Below are positions 1 to 5,378 of a stretch of 5,755 nucleotides of DNA, in pieces; the stretch's first letter is position 1, and each line of letters opens with the position of its first letter. The notes under the pieces were generated by a model. That model saw nothing but the letters and a program-made list of their open reading frames with translations, did no database searches and had not been told where the DNA came from. The translations under genes were made by a program, and so were the position numbers. The DNA comes from Gammaproteobacteria bacterium (GTDB lineage: Bacteria > Pseudomonadota > Gammaproteobacteria > Chromatiales > Chromatiaceae): NCBI GenBank assembly GCA_030594925.1, contig JAUVEG010000097.1, forward strand, positions 1-5,755, read 5' to 3'.

Positions 1-418
1 GATCCACCACCACGGCTAGACCCATGCGTGCATCATTGATGTTGGTGAGCGCATGGTCCAGTGCTCCGGTCGGGCAAACAGCAATACAGGGGATGTCTTC
101 ACACATTTCACAGGGATCGGTGCGCGCCATAAAGTAGGGAGTACCCGTTGGAACATCCTCGCCTACATCGGCCAATTTTAAAATATTGTAGGGACAGTCC
201 CTGACACATAAACCACAACGCGTGCAGGATGCAAGAAAATCGGCTTCATCCAGTGCGCCCGGCGGCCGTATCGCTATCGGCGCCATCGAACTGGCTGATT
301 TGGAATAGATGCCGATGCCAAGACCCAGCAAACCGACGCCACAGGCGGTGCGCGCCGAATCAAGCAGAAATCGGCGACGCCCCTTTGATGCAGGTTTATT
401 TGAAGTGGAATCACTCAT
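1..418 (-). CDS. napG: NapG, ferredoxin-type quinol-dehydrogenase component of Nap (3' end outside window)
   Basis: Reading leftwards from ATG 418, 139 residues are visible before the window edge; NapG proteins are usually about 230-260 residues, so roughly half is missing. The N-terminus has a twin-arginine motif (GRRRFLLD, residues 13-20) followed by a Gly/Leu-rich hydrophobic stretch (about 26-38), consistent with Tat export. Two [4Fe-4S] motifs follow: CTRCGLCVRDCP (Cys65, 68, 71, 75) and CEMCEDIPCIAVCP (Cys103, 106, 111, 115), the second with the CxxCxxxxPCxxxCP spacing typical of NapG/MauM. By family knowledge NapG works with membrane NapH to move electrons from quinol to periplasmic NapA/NapB. 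The start codon overlaps the stop of the napA remnant (ATGAGTGA, 8 nt), and only a weak GGAT lies upstream, so translation was probably coupled to napA. The visible reading frame is undamaged. The alternative, a MauM-type ferredoxin, is made unlikely by napF and napD upstream. Confidence 0.93.
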   Translation of the reverse strand, partial: MSDSTSNKPASKGRRRFLLDSARTACGVGLLGLGIGIYSKSASSMAPIAIRPPGALDEADFLASCTRCGLCVRDCPYNILKLADVGEDVPTGTPYFMARTDPCEMCEDIPCIAVCPTGALDHALTNINDARMGLAVVVD

Positions 419-515
419 GGCAACTATCCGGTAGACAACAGCAGGAGATGCCGGCGCTTGCTGTGGCTGCGGCAATCGCTTGGCTCTTGATAAAATCTCG
501 ACGTGTAATCTTCAT
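411..515 (-). pseudogene. napA: napA remnant: Tat signal peptide only, enzyme body deleted
   Basis: Starting at ATG 515, three bases after the napD stop and behind a strong Shine-Dalgarno (GGAGGGAG, about 523-530), the frame reads MKITRRDFIKSQAIAAATAS then AGIS. This is a textbook NapA Tat leader: (S/T)RRxFxK followed by an Ala-rich h-region. After residue 24 the NapA match ends. Ten residues with no NapA similarity (CCCLPDSCHE) lead to TGA at 413-411, overlapping the napG start by 8 nt. Nothing of the roughly 800-residue molybdopterin enzyme is left: no [4Fe-4S] motif and no Mo-bis-MGD domains. Its position between napD and napG is exactly where napA sits in napFDAGHB operons, so an internal deletion of about 2.4 kb is the simplest reading. 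The small ORF could still be translated as a Cys-rich 34-mer. Confidence 0.82.
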
Positions 516-518
516 GCT

Positions 519-776
519 CTAATCTCCCTCCTGATCTGAATTCGGATTCTCTTCAAAATACTCGTAAATTAATGATGAACTGAGCACACCTGGAATGTTT
601 TGCATATCCCTCATGGTTTGACTGCAAACTTCACGCTGAGGATGATCGATGGTAACGACCAGCTTGCCGGCTTCACTGCTGGCGTGGATCTCGACTCCAT
701 CCATCGCGGAGAGATTTTCACTCACCGATGACGGGTTTTAAGGGCGCGCCTGAACAACCAGGCTGCATATACTCAT
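519..776 (-). pseudogene. napD: NapD, NapA signal-peptide chaperone, interrupted by an in-frame stop
   Basis: NapD is a small cytoplasmic ferredoxin-fold chaperone that binds the NapA Tat signal and holds back export until the cofactor is loaded. The original start is ATG 776, which overlaps the napF stop as ATGA. From there the frame reads MSICSLVVQARP, the usual NapD first beta strand, then TAA at 740-738 (codon 13), then in the same frame NPSS and VSENLSAMDGVEIHASSEAG, continuing to TAG at 519. The phase is unchanged across the stop, so this is a nonsense substitution rather than a frameshift. Family members usually have Glu at this place, so GAA to TAA is plausible. A GTG at 725 could restart a 68-residue product (usual length about 80-90) lacking strand 1, but no Shine-Dalgarno precedes it. 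The tail GVLSSSLIYEYFEE is typical NapD. Confidence 0.8.
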
Positions 777-1327
777 CGTACGGCGCCCTCTTTTTGATTT
801 GTTTCAATAGCAGTGATCGCCATACTCTTTTCCCGCGTCATCGTGATTGCCTGCACCGGACAGGGCTTGATACAGGCTCCACAACCGTTGCAGGCCTGCA
901 CATCCAGTTCGGGCCGGGAGACTCCCCCCAGCGCCAGTTTGAATTGAATTGCATTTTCATCGCAGCGCTCACCACAGGTGCGGCACACGACAGCCTGCAT
1001 GGCCAGGCAACTTGCGGCAATCTCCGCCTTCAGATCCCATGGCGGCGACCCCTCTTCAATAATCAGCGCGGCCGGTTTACACACTTCGACGCAACGCTGA
1101 CAAAAGGTGCATTCACCACGTGAAAAATCGATCAGGGGATAACGCCCCCTGCCTCGAATCAACACCTGCTCCGGGCAGACATCGATACAGGCCGAGCAAC
1201 CGTCGCAAACCTCGACGAATGAGGCCTCGTCGAGTGACCATGGAGGCCGCAGTGGAGTTCCTTTACCTCGCCAGCTTCCGCGCAGAAACTCTGCCCTGCT
1301 GATGCGCCTGTTTTTGTGTTCAGTCAA
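773..1327 (-). CDS. napF: NapF, cytoplasmic ferredoxin-type Nap maturation protein
   Basis: The 184-residue product has the NapF architecture. A basic N-terminus with RGSW (16-19) is followed by RPPW, then [4Fe-4S] motif 1 CDGCSACIDVCP (Cys41, 44, 47, 51), motif 2 CTFCQRCVEVCK (Cys73, 76, 79, 83), an extra CRTCGERC group (Cys115, 118, 122), and motif 3 CNGCGACIKPCP (Cys146, 149, 152, 156). NapF is known to interact with NapA in the cytoplasm and is thought to help assemble or activate its iron-sulfur/Mo site before export. The start is TTG at 1327 with GGAG seven bases upstream; it places the conserved RGSW at the usual distance from the N-terminus. The gene ends in TGA that overlaps the napD ATG by 4 nt, indicating translational coupling. 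Length is slightly above E. coli NapF (164) because of a longer C-terminal tail. The frame is intact although its partners napD and napA are damaged. Confidence 0.94.
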   Translation of the reverse strand: MTEHKNRRISRAEFLRGSWRGKGTPLRPPWSLDEASFVEVCDGCSACIDVCPEQVLIRGRGRYPLIDFSRGECTFCQRCVEVCKPAALIIEEGSPPWDLKAEIAASCLAMQAVVCRTCGERCDENAIQFKLALGGVSRPELDVQACNGCGACIKPCPVQAITMTREKSMAITAIETNQKEGAVR

Positions 1328-1352
1328 TATTCAACTCCGTTTATATACTATA

Positions 1353-1388
1353 GATTTCCTGATATAAAATGATTTCCTGATATAAAAT
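1353..1388. repeat. Perfect tandem duplication of an 18-mer in the napF promoter
   Basis: The 18-mer GATTTCCTGATATAAAAT occurs twice with no gap (1353-1370 and 1371-1388), immediately downstream (with respect to napF) of the FNR-type box, whose last bases it overlaps. Each copy carries TATATC on the minus strand, so the duplication supplies two candidate -10 elements at different distances from the box. Only the copy at 1366-1361 is at a workable distance from the box centre. Confidence 0.9.
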
Positions 1389-1400
1389 GATGCAAATCAA
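1387..1400 (-). promoter_or_regulatory. FNR/ANR-type box upstream of napF
   Basis: On the minus strand the sequence is TTGATTTGCATCAT, matching the FNR consensus TTGAT-N4-ATCAA at 9 of 10 positions. It lies 60 bp upstream of the napF start. A candidate -10 (TATATC, 1366-1361) is centred about 30 bp downstream, close to the spacing expected when FNR binds around -41.5 (class II activation). Oxygen-responsive FNR control of nap operons is well established. A weaker FNR-like site (TTGATGTGAATCTG, 1422-1409 minus) lies 22 bp further upstream. Confidence 0.7.
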
Positions 1401-1489
1401 CTGACGTGCAGATTCACATCAAACATTTTTTTATGCTTGAATCATTTTTTTATATCACATGGGTTTCATAGGGTTGGATGTATGTACAT

Positions 1490-1524
1490 GTAGGTCAGGT
1501 TAACGCAGCGCTAACCTGACCTAC
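1490..1524. repeat. 13-bp-arm perfect inverted repeat with CGCAGCG loop
   Basis: Arms GTAGGTCAGGTTA (1490-1502) and TAACCTGACCTAC (1512-1524) are exact complements around the 9-nt loop ACGCAGCGC. The loop and the 3' flank CCTACGGCAGCC recur at 5445-5479 with a different stem, so both belong to one dispersed hairpin family. It resembles the GGATTAGCGCAGCGTAATCC-type hairpins common between genes in proteobacteria. It lies upstream of napF and downstream of the phosphatase gene, where it could also stop transcripts, but there is no U-tract. Confidence 0.85.
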
Positions 1525-1534
1525 GGCAGCCACT

Positions 1535-1584
1535 ACGCACGAATTTATTGAGAAATTACGTAACCTCTCAATAACTCCGTGCGT
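1535..1584. repeat. Imperfect 50-bp palindrome, two head-to-head copies of a 24-bp unit
   Basis: Unit R1 (1537-1560, beginning GCACGAATTTATTGAGA) is followed at once by its inverted partner R2 (1559-1582), agreeing at 20 of 24 positions. The outermost bases ACGCACG/CGTGCGT pair perfectly. A third copy, R3, in R1 orientation lies at 1732-1755 (22 of 24 identical to R1, 21 of 24 to R2). Confidence 0.85.
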
Positions 1585-1594
1585 GATCGCGGTC

Positions 1595-1642
1595 AGCCGG
1601 TAAATGCTCCTGCGTTGCCGGCACTTCCGCCATCCATGGCGG
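1595..1642 (-). mobile_element. CATGGATG hairpin element, copy A (inside a REP flank)
   Basis: On the minus strand the hairpin CCGCCATGGATGGCGG (1642-1627) is followed after 8 nt by GCAACGCAGGAGCA (1618-1605), the same 14-mer as in copy C. The segment 1595-1638 (44 nt) is flanked by a direct repeat of GCGGTC (1589-1594 and 1639-1644). Removing one repeat plus the segment gives a REP reading ...GACCGCGATCA, which matches the flank of the partner REP (...GACCACGATTG). This suggests an insertion with a 6-bp duplication. The exact ends are inferred. Confidence 0.6.
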
Positions 1643-1701
1643 TCGGAAGACCGCTCCTACAAGAAGCGCCGATACAAACGTAGGAGTGGTCATCTGACCA
1701 C
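1639..1701. repeat. Inverted pair of REP-like hairpins (REPIN/BIME-like)
   Basis: The left copy (1639-1660) read on the minus strand is GTAGGAGCGGTCTTCCGACC then GC, with stem GCGGTC/GACCGC (1639-1644/1649-1654). The right copy (1680-1701) read on the plus strand is GTAGGAGTGGTCATCTGACC then AC, with stem GTGGTCA/TGACCAC (1686-1692/1695-1701). Both start with the same GTAGGAG head and differ by paired changes in the stem (GC versus GT...AC), so the fold is conserved. The head-plus-hairpin form and the inverted pairing match REP doublets known from Pseudomonas and relatives, which are mobilised by RAYT transposases. No RAYT gene is in the window. Confidence 0.8.
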
Positions 1702-1789
1702 GATTGAAATGCGATAGCATTTTACTTGTATGCACGGATTTATTGAGATATTACGAAATTATGAATCAAGTGCTTGAAACGTCGCGATT

Positions 1790-2278
1790 CTAGAGATGAC
1801 GTCTGATCTCATCGAGCAAACCCTCGGAGGCAGCTTCGATCATATCGAACACCTGCTCAAATCCCCTGTCGCCCCCGTAGTAAGGATCGGGCACCTCACG
1901 GATACCCAGCTCTGACGCAAAACTCATGAAGAGACGCAGTTTATGTTCCATGCCGGCAGGACAACTGCTTTCAAGAATCGCATAGTTGTCCTCGTCCATA
2001 GCAAGCACGTAGTCAAAACGTTCAAAATCATCGCCCGCAGTCTGGCGCGCCCTGAGATCGCTGAGATCGAGATTGCGATACAGCGCAGTCTGCTGTGCGC
2101 GCTGATCCGGAGGATTGCCGACATGATAGGCATGGGTTCCGGCAGAATCGATAACAATGATATCCGCCAGCCCTTCATCCTCCACCAGCTTGCGAAAAAC
2201 CCCGTGTGCTGTTGGCGACCTGCAGATATTTCCCATGCAAACGAAGAGAACTTTTACTTTTTTCATATTTTTCAACAT
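1790..2278 (-). CDS. Low-molecular-weight protein tyrosine phosphatase
   Basis: The 162-residue protein is the usual size for the LMW-PTP family. The P-loop CMGNICRS is at 14-21, giving the catalytic CX5R nucleophile Cys14 and phosphate-binding Arg20. The general acid is Asp131 in DPYYGG (131-136). The family hydrolyses phosphotyrosine on proteins in the cytoplasm; bacterial members often reverse the action of BY-kinases on polysaccharide export or on other regulators. No kinase or polysaccharide genes are visible, so the target is unknown; a general housekeeping LMW-PTP is as likely as a Wzb type. The start is uncertain: ATG 2278 (MLKNMKK) or ATG 2266 (MKKVKV, closer to typical family starts); neither has a recognisable ribosome-binding site. 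It is divergent from the membrane transferase gene, with 60 bp between the starts. Confidence 0.93.
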   Translation of the reverse strand: MLKNMKKVKVLFVCMGNICRSPTAHGVFRKLVEDEGLADIIVIDSAGTHAYHVGNPPDQRAQQTALYRNLDLSDLRARQTAGDDFERFDYVLAMDEDNYAILESSCPAGMEHKLRLFMSFASELGIREVPDPYYGGDRGFEQVFDMIEAASEGLLDEIRRHL

Positions 2279-2283
2279 ATTGT

Positions 2284-2289
2284 TATAAT
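2284..2289 (+). promoter_or_regulatory. Candidate -10 box in the divergent intergenic region
   Basis: A perfect TATAAT lies on the plus strand 50 bp before the start of the membrane transferase gene; the best -35 at 17 bp spacing (TTTCAT, 2261-2266) is poor. Its complement ATTATA lies just upstream of the phosphatase start, so the same AT-rich patch may serve both directions. Confidence 0.35.
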
Positions 2290-2338
2290 AGCACCGCTTC
2301 AGTGAATCTCATCCCGAATAATCCTCGTAGTAAACACC

Positions 2339-4054
2339 ATGTTGAAAGCAGATAGCAATAAAATTTTCACCGCCTTGCGTGCGCTGCTTCTGAACCGCTA
2401 CCTGCTGTTTGTCGGCGCACTCTATCTCTATGCAAAGTTGAGCGCGAATTATTTTGGACTCAGCGGCTCCATGTTTTCGCAGCAGTGGATCGAACTGCTG
2501 ATTGCACTCTACCTGTTCAGCTTTCTCTATGCCATTCTGCGTCCGGGACGCTGGCGTGCGCTTCTGGCTGCGCTGCCGGTGCTGCTGGGTTATCTGATCC
2601 ATGATATCTACTACCTGATGTACGGCAAAATTCTGCGCCTCATCGAGGTCAAGGAGCTGCCCGAACTGGTGCAGGTGCTCACCCCCGGGCAAATGCTGAT
2701 GCTGGTTCTTGGCGTGGGCGTACCTCTGATACTACTTCTCCTCCACGTCAACTATCGCAAGCCTCGCATCATTGCCCTCGGCGCGCTACCACTTGCTCTT
2801 ATCTTTGTCGACATCCGCTTTGCGCCGGACAGCTTCGCCTCGGGATTTCAGCAGCTCTCCAACCCGGTGGTGACATACTCTGATCGCATGAGTGTGGAGA
2901 ACAATGGCCGCTACAGTATGATGCTGCTGCGCGAGGCAGAGCGCATCAGCGCAACGGAAAAGACCGCTCCCTATCACGATCGATCCGCCTATGAAGAGCA
3001 GACTGAGGTGCTGGCAGATGCCATCCGCAAAGGCGGCAACCAGCGCAATGTACACCTGATCGTGATGGAGAGTTTTTTAGACCCCACCCTGTTTCAGAAG
3101 GCGACATTCAGCCGCAATCCCGTGCACCCCGATTTTGCCAGCCTGTTTGGCTCAAAAGCCGGGCTCTCCATCTCACCGGTATTCGGCGGTGCAACCTCGC
3201 AGGCGGAATTCGAAGTGCTTTGCGGGGTACCGGCACTGCGCAAACTCTCCAGCATCGAGTTCAACGTCTTCACCGGCGCCATCACCAACTGCATGCCTGG
3301 AGTGCTTGAACGCGCCGGCTACCGGACTGTAGCGACCAACGGCTATAAACCCGATTTCTTCAACACGCTGCCCGCCTACGAGGGCATCGGCTTTGATGAA
3401 GCCAACTTTCCCCGCAAGCACACCTCGCTTGATACCTACATGGACGTTGAACCGGTGGGCAAGGAGGGTTATATCTTTGACGGAGATCTTTTGCAGAAGA
3501 ATCTCGACTATGTCACCGCTGCCCTCAAAGAGAACCCTGACAAGCCGCTGCTAAACTACGTACTGACCATCTATGGTCACACCCCCCACAGACTCGATCC
3601 TGCTCAGCGCCCCGAGATTCTACAGGTGCACTCGGATTATGCCGACGAACACCTGCAGCGCGTTGCAAACCAGTTCTATTACCGCACCGAAGCCATCGCC
3701 CATTATGTGCGCGACCTCATCAAAGTGGATAAAAACAGCATCATTATTCTCATCAGCGACCATGTGCCGCCGCTGCGCAATGGACTGAATACCTATCGCG
3801 AACTCGACTATGTGGATGGTTCCGAGGATAGTTACTACTACAACCGCCTGCTGGTGGTCAAAGATGGCAAGCCGCAACTCTACCCCACCATACACCACTA
3901 CGATATTCCCGATCTGGTTCTTGACTATCTCACCGACGGCAAGCACTGCAAGGGGCGCGCCTGTGCCTATCTGGACGGAAATGTCACGCCGAAGCCGGAG
4001 AAGCAACTCGCAGAGTATTTCTCGCTGATGGCGCACGCATCAGAAACGCTGTAA
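2339..4054 (+). CDS. Membrane-anchored sulfatase/LTA-synthase family phosphotransferase
   Basis: The 571-residue protein begins with five likely membrane helices (about 12-38, 50-67, 73-95, 116-136, 142-160), followed by a linker and an extracytoplasmic alkaline-phosphatase-superfamily domain (about 235-535). Metal-site and catalytic candidates stand where they do in LtaS/OpgB-like enzymes: Glu244 in VMESF, the nucleophile Thr286 in GGATSQAEFE, His414/His417 in YGHTPH, and Asp474-His475 in ISDHVPP. Family members transfer phosphoglycerol or phosphoethanolamine from a phospholipid to an envelope polymer or lipid; the real acceptor cannot be told here. Osmoregulated periplasmic glucans, a capsule or lipid A are the usual Gram-negative candidates, and true lipoteichoic acid synthesis is not expected. 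Start ATG 2339 has no clear Shine-Dalgarno. The divergent phosphatase hints at surface-polymer biology. C-terminal Cys537 and Cys542 could pair. Transcription appears monocistronic, since a repeat and a promoter region follow. Confidence 0.9.
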   Translation: MLKADSNKIFTALRALLLNRYLLFVGALYLYAKLSANYFGLSGSMFSQQWIELLIALYLFSFLYAILRPGRWRALLAALPVLLGYLIHDIYYLMYGKILRLIEVKELPELVQVLTPGQMLMLVLGVGVPLILLLLHVNYRKPRIIALGALPLALIFVDIRFAPDSFASGFQQLSNPVVTYSDRMSVENNGRYSMMLLREAERISATEKTAPYHDRSAYEEQTEVLADAIRKGGNQRNVHLIVMESFLDPTLFQKATFSRNPVHPDFASLFGSKAGLSISPVFGGATSQAEFEVLCGVPALRKLSSIEFNVFTGAITNCMPGVLERAGYRTVATNGYKPDFFNTLPAYEGIGFDEANFPRKHTSLDTYMDVEPVGKEGYIFDGDLLQKNLDYVTAALKENPDKPLLNYVLTIYGHTPHRLDPAQRPEILQVHSDYADEHLQRVANQFYYRTEAIAHYVRDLIKVDKNSIIILISDHVPPLRNGLNTYRELDYVDGSEDSYYYNRLLVVKDGKPQLYPTIHHYDIPDLVLDYLTDGKHCKGRACAYLDGNVTPKPEKQLAEYFSLMAHASETL

Positions 4055-4112
4055 ATACTGCTTTTTGGCAAGACCAAGTCTCAGACTGACGTTGCATGAA
4101 AGATATTATTTT

Positions 4113-4221
4113 CTCTCGCCAAGACGCAAAGCTTCCGCGTCCTGCTTACGCCCCTGACCTACATCCATGTAGGCCAAGACCGCAAAGGTTTTTCTTGGCG
4201 TTCTTTGCGGCTTTGCGAGAG
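4113..4221. repeat. Large hairpin repeat with a split left arm
   Basis: Outer arms CTCTCGCCAAGACGCAAAG (4113-4131) and its partner (4203-4221) pair at 17 of 19 positions. Inner arms GCCAAGA (4173-4179) and TCTTGGC (4193-4199) pair perfectly. The gap between outer and inner arms is 41 nt on the left but 3 nt on the right. This asymmetry points to an insertion in the left arm, which is where the CATGGATG element copy B sits. The sequence is of the GCCAAGACGCAAAG type seen between genes in many proteobacteria, and may also end transcription of the upstream gene. Confidence 0.82.
4132..4173 (-). mobile_element. CATGGATG hairpin element, copy B (inside a hairpin arm)
   Basis: Read on the minus strand, the hairpin CCTACATGGATGTAGG (4173-4158) is identical to copy C. 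It is followed by GCGTAAGCAGGA (4151-4140), a diverged form of the GCAACGCAGGA tail. It fills the 41-nt excess in the left arm of the surrounding hairpin, so its size (about 40 nt) agrees with copies A and C. Confidence 0.6.
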
Positions 4222-4322
4222 CCATTATTAAAATTTAATTCATTTGAAACATAATTGGTCACTCAAGAATCCCAGGGATCAACAAAAGGACATATATTAT
4301 TTTTATTAGTTATTATTCAATA

Positions 4323-4343
4323 TGTTATATTGATAATATAACA
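4323..4343. promoter_or_regulatory. Operator-like perfect palindrome upstream of rdgC
   Basis: TGTTATATT-GAT-AATATAACA has 9-bp arms around a 3-nt centre, inside a strongly AT-rich stretch (about 4290-4365). It overlaps the -35 of the candidate rdgC promoter, a position suited to a repressor site. No known binding consensus was recognised. Confidence 0.5.
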
Positions 4344-4359
4344 ATTAACTTTACATAAA
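4330..4359 (+). promoter_or_regulatory. Candidate rdgC promoter
   Basis: TTGATA (4330-4335) and CATAAA (4354-4359) are separated by 18 bp, about 80 bp before the rdgC start. The surrounding A/T richness produces other possible matches, so this is only the best of several. Confidence 0.33.
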
Positions 4360-4440
4360 TAATCACGACTGGCATAATCCATCGCGATTACGCATAATCA
4401 GCATCCTGTCATTACTCCAACCAAAGGAAATCCCCGAATC

Positions 4441-5367
4441 ATGTGGTTCAAAAACCTGTTTCTGTATCGTTTTACCCAACCCTTTACCCTCGCTGGTGAC
4501 TCTCTCGATGAAAAACTTTCCGGCAAGGCTTTTCAGCCCGTTGACAAACTCTCCCTCTCCTCGACCGGCTGGACTGAACCGCTAGGCCACGAGGGAGAGC
4601 AGTTCGTGCATACAACCAATGGCTACATGATGGTCTGTCTGCGCAAGGAGGAGAAGATTCTTCCACCAGCAGCCGTCAGGGAAATTCTTGATTCACGTGC
4701 GCTGGAGATTGAACAGAAGGAGAACCGCACGATTCGCGGCAAGGAGCGCGCCAATCTGAGAGACGAGGTTTTGCTGGACATGATGCCCCGCGCCTTCACC
4801 AAAAACAGCCGTATATTTGCCTATATCGATGCCAAAGGCGGATGGATGGTTGTCGATGCGTCCAGTGTTGGCAAGGCGGATGAGTTTGTCGCCACCCTGC
4901 GCGAAACCCTGGAACATCTTCACGTCACCCCGCTGGCAATGGCCAATGATCCTTCCGCCATCATGACCTCCTGGTTGAGCAAAGGCGGAGTTGCTGCAGA
5001 TTTCGAGATTGAAGATGAGTGCGAGTTGCGTGATCCCGCCGAAGATGGCGGCATCGTACGCGTGCGCAAACACGATCTTGGTTCCAAGGAGATTCGCACA
5101 CACCTCAATGCAGGCAAGATGGTGACCCGCCTGGCCCTCACCTATGATGAACGCATCAGCTTCGTGCTCGACTCCACCATGGCGCTGAAACGCCTCAAGT
5201 TCCTCGACCTGGTCATGGACGAGGCTGGAGATATCGATAGCGAAAGCGCCGCCGCACGTTTTGACGGTGATTTCTCCATCATGACGCTGGAGCTGTCACG
5301 CTTTTTTCCGCAGCTGCTGGATGCCCTTGGCGGTGAAGCCGAAGAGCAGCAGCTGGACGCAGCGTAG
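4441..5367 (+). CDS. rdgC: RdgC, recombination-associated DNA-binding protein
   Basis: The 308-residue product starts with the family signature MWFKNLFLYRFT and carries the other RdgC hallmarks: GWTEPLG (43-49), a Lys/Arg-rich segment before MPRAFTKNSR, and the C-terminal KRLKFLD region. The length fits E. coli RdgC (303). By family knowledge RdgC forms a ring-shaped dimer that binds double-stranded DNA without sequence preference and limits RecA loading and strand exchange at the nucleoid; it becomes important in cells lacking replication-restart functions. Start ATG 4441 is fixed by the signature; the AAAGGA ribosome-binding site (4423-4428) is 12 nt upstream. The gene stands alone between two repeat-rich stretches, and a palindrome-bearing AT-rich promoter suggests its own regulation. 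The C-terminal acidic/Gln tail (EAEEQQLDAA) is not conserved in the family. No truncation or frameshift is seen. Confidence 0.95.
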   Translation: MWFKNLFLYRFTQPFTLAGDSLDEKLSGKAFQPVDKLSLSSTGWTEPLGHEGEQFVHTTNGYMMVCLRKEEKILPPAAVREILDSRALEIEQKENRTIRGKERANLRDEVLLDMMPRAFTKNSRIFAYIDAKGGWMVVDASSVGKADEFVATLRETLEHLHVTPLAMANDPSAIMTSWLSKGGVAADFEIEDECELRDPAEDGGIVRVRKHDLGSKEIRTHLNAGKMVTRLALTYDERISFVLDSTMALKRLKFLDLVMDEAGDIDSESAAARFDGDFSIMTLELSRFFPQLLDALGGEAEEQQLDAA

Positions 5368-5378
5368 AGTCTATGCTT

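Larger units (their letters stand above)
1559..1755. mobile_element. MITE-like unit: 24-bp terminal inverted repeats enclosing a REP pair
   Basis: R2 (1559-1582, inverted) and R3 (1732-1755) form 21/24-matching terminal inverted repeats 197 bp apart. Inside lie two convergent REP-like hairpins and the small CATGGATG element. There is no coding capacity, so any mobility would depend on a transposase encoded elsewhere. Whether this is a true unit or the chance result of several repeats piling up cannot be decided here; no target-site duplication is obvious. Confidence 0.45.

Noticed and set aside
411..445. Cloning chimera at the napA junction
   Set aside because: The window begins with GATC, which could hint at a GATC-cut clone end, but no GATC occurs at the napA/napG junction and the reading-frame overlap with napG looks natural. 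An assembly collapse is still possible and is listed as a check.
229..522. Plus-strand ORF of 97 codons opposite napG and the napA remnant
   Set aside because: It is the antisense of a frame with Tat motifs and iron-sulfur Cys patterns. It has no family resemblance of its own.
723..776. Frameshift as the explanation for the broken napD
   Set aside because: The codons before and after the TAA are in the same phase (51 nt between ATG 776 and GTG 725), so a substitution explains it and an indel does not.
728..1123. Plus-strand ORF of 131 codons opposite napF
   Set aside because: The minus-strand NapF frame contains three regular CxxCxxCxxxC motifs; the plus frame shows nothing recognisable.
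1353..1388. CRISPR array
   Set aside because: The two 18-mers abut without spacers and there are only two copies; no cas gene is nearby.
1490..1524. Rho-independent terminator
   Set aside because: The hairpin is strong but lacks a following T-tract on either strand, and its loop and flank recur at 5437-5480, which fits a dispersed repeat better.
1943..2305. Plus-strand ORF opposite the phosphatase gene
   Set aside because: The minus strand encodes a complete LMW-PTP with its P-loop and DPYYGG motif; this is its shadow.
3620..4036. Minus-strand ORF of 138 codons inside the membrane transferase gene, and the similar one at 2309-2692
   Set aside because: Both lie wholly or almost wholly over the coding frame that holds the membrane helices or catalytic motifs, and neither shows a motif or ribosome-binding site.
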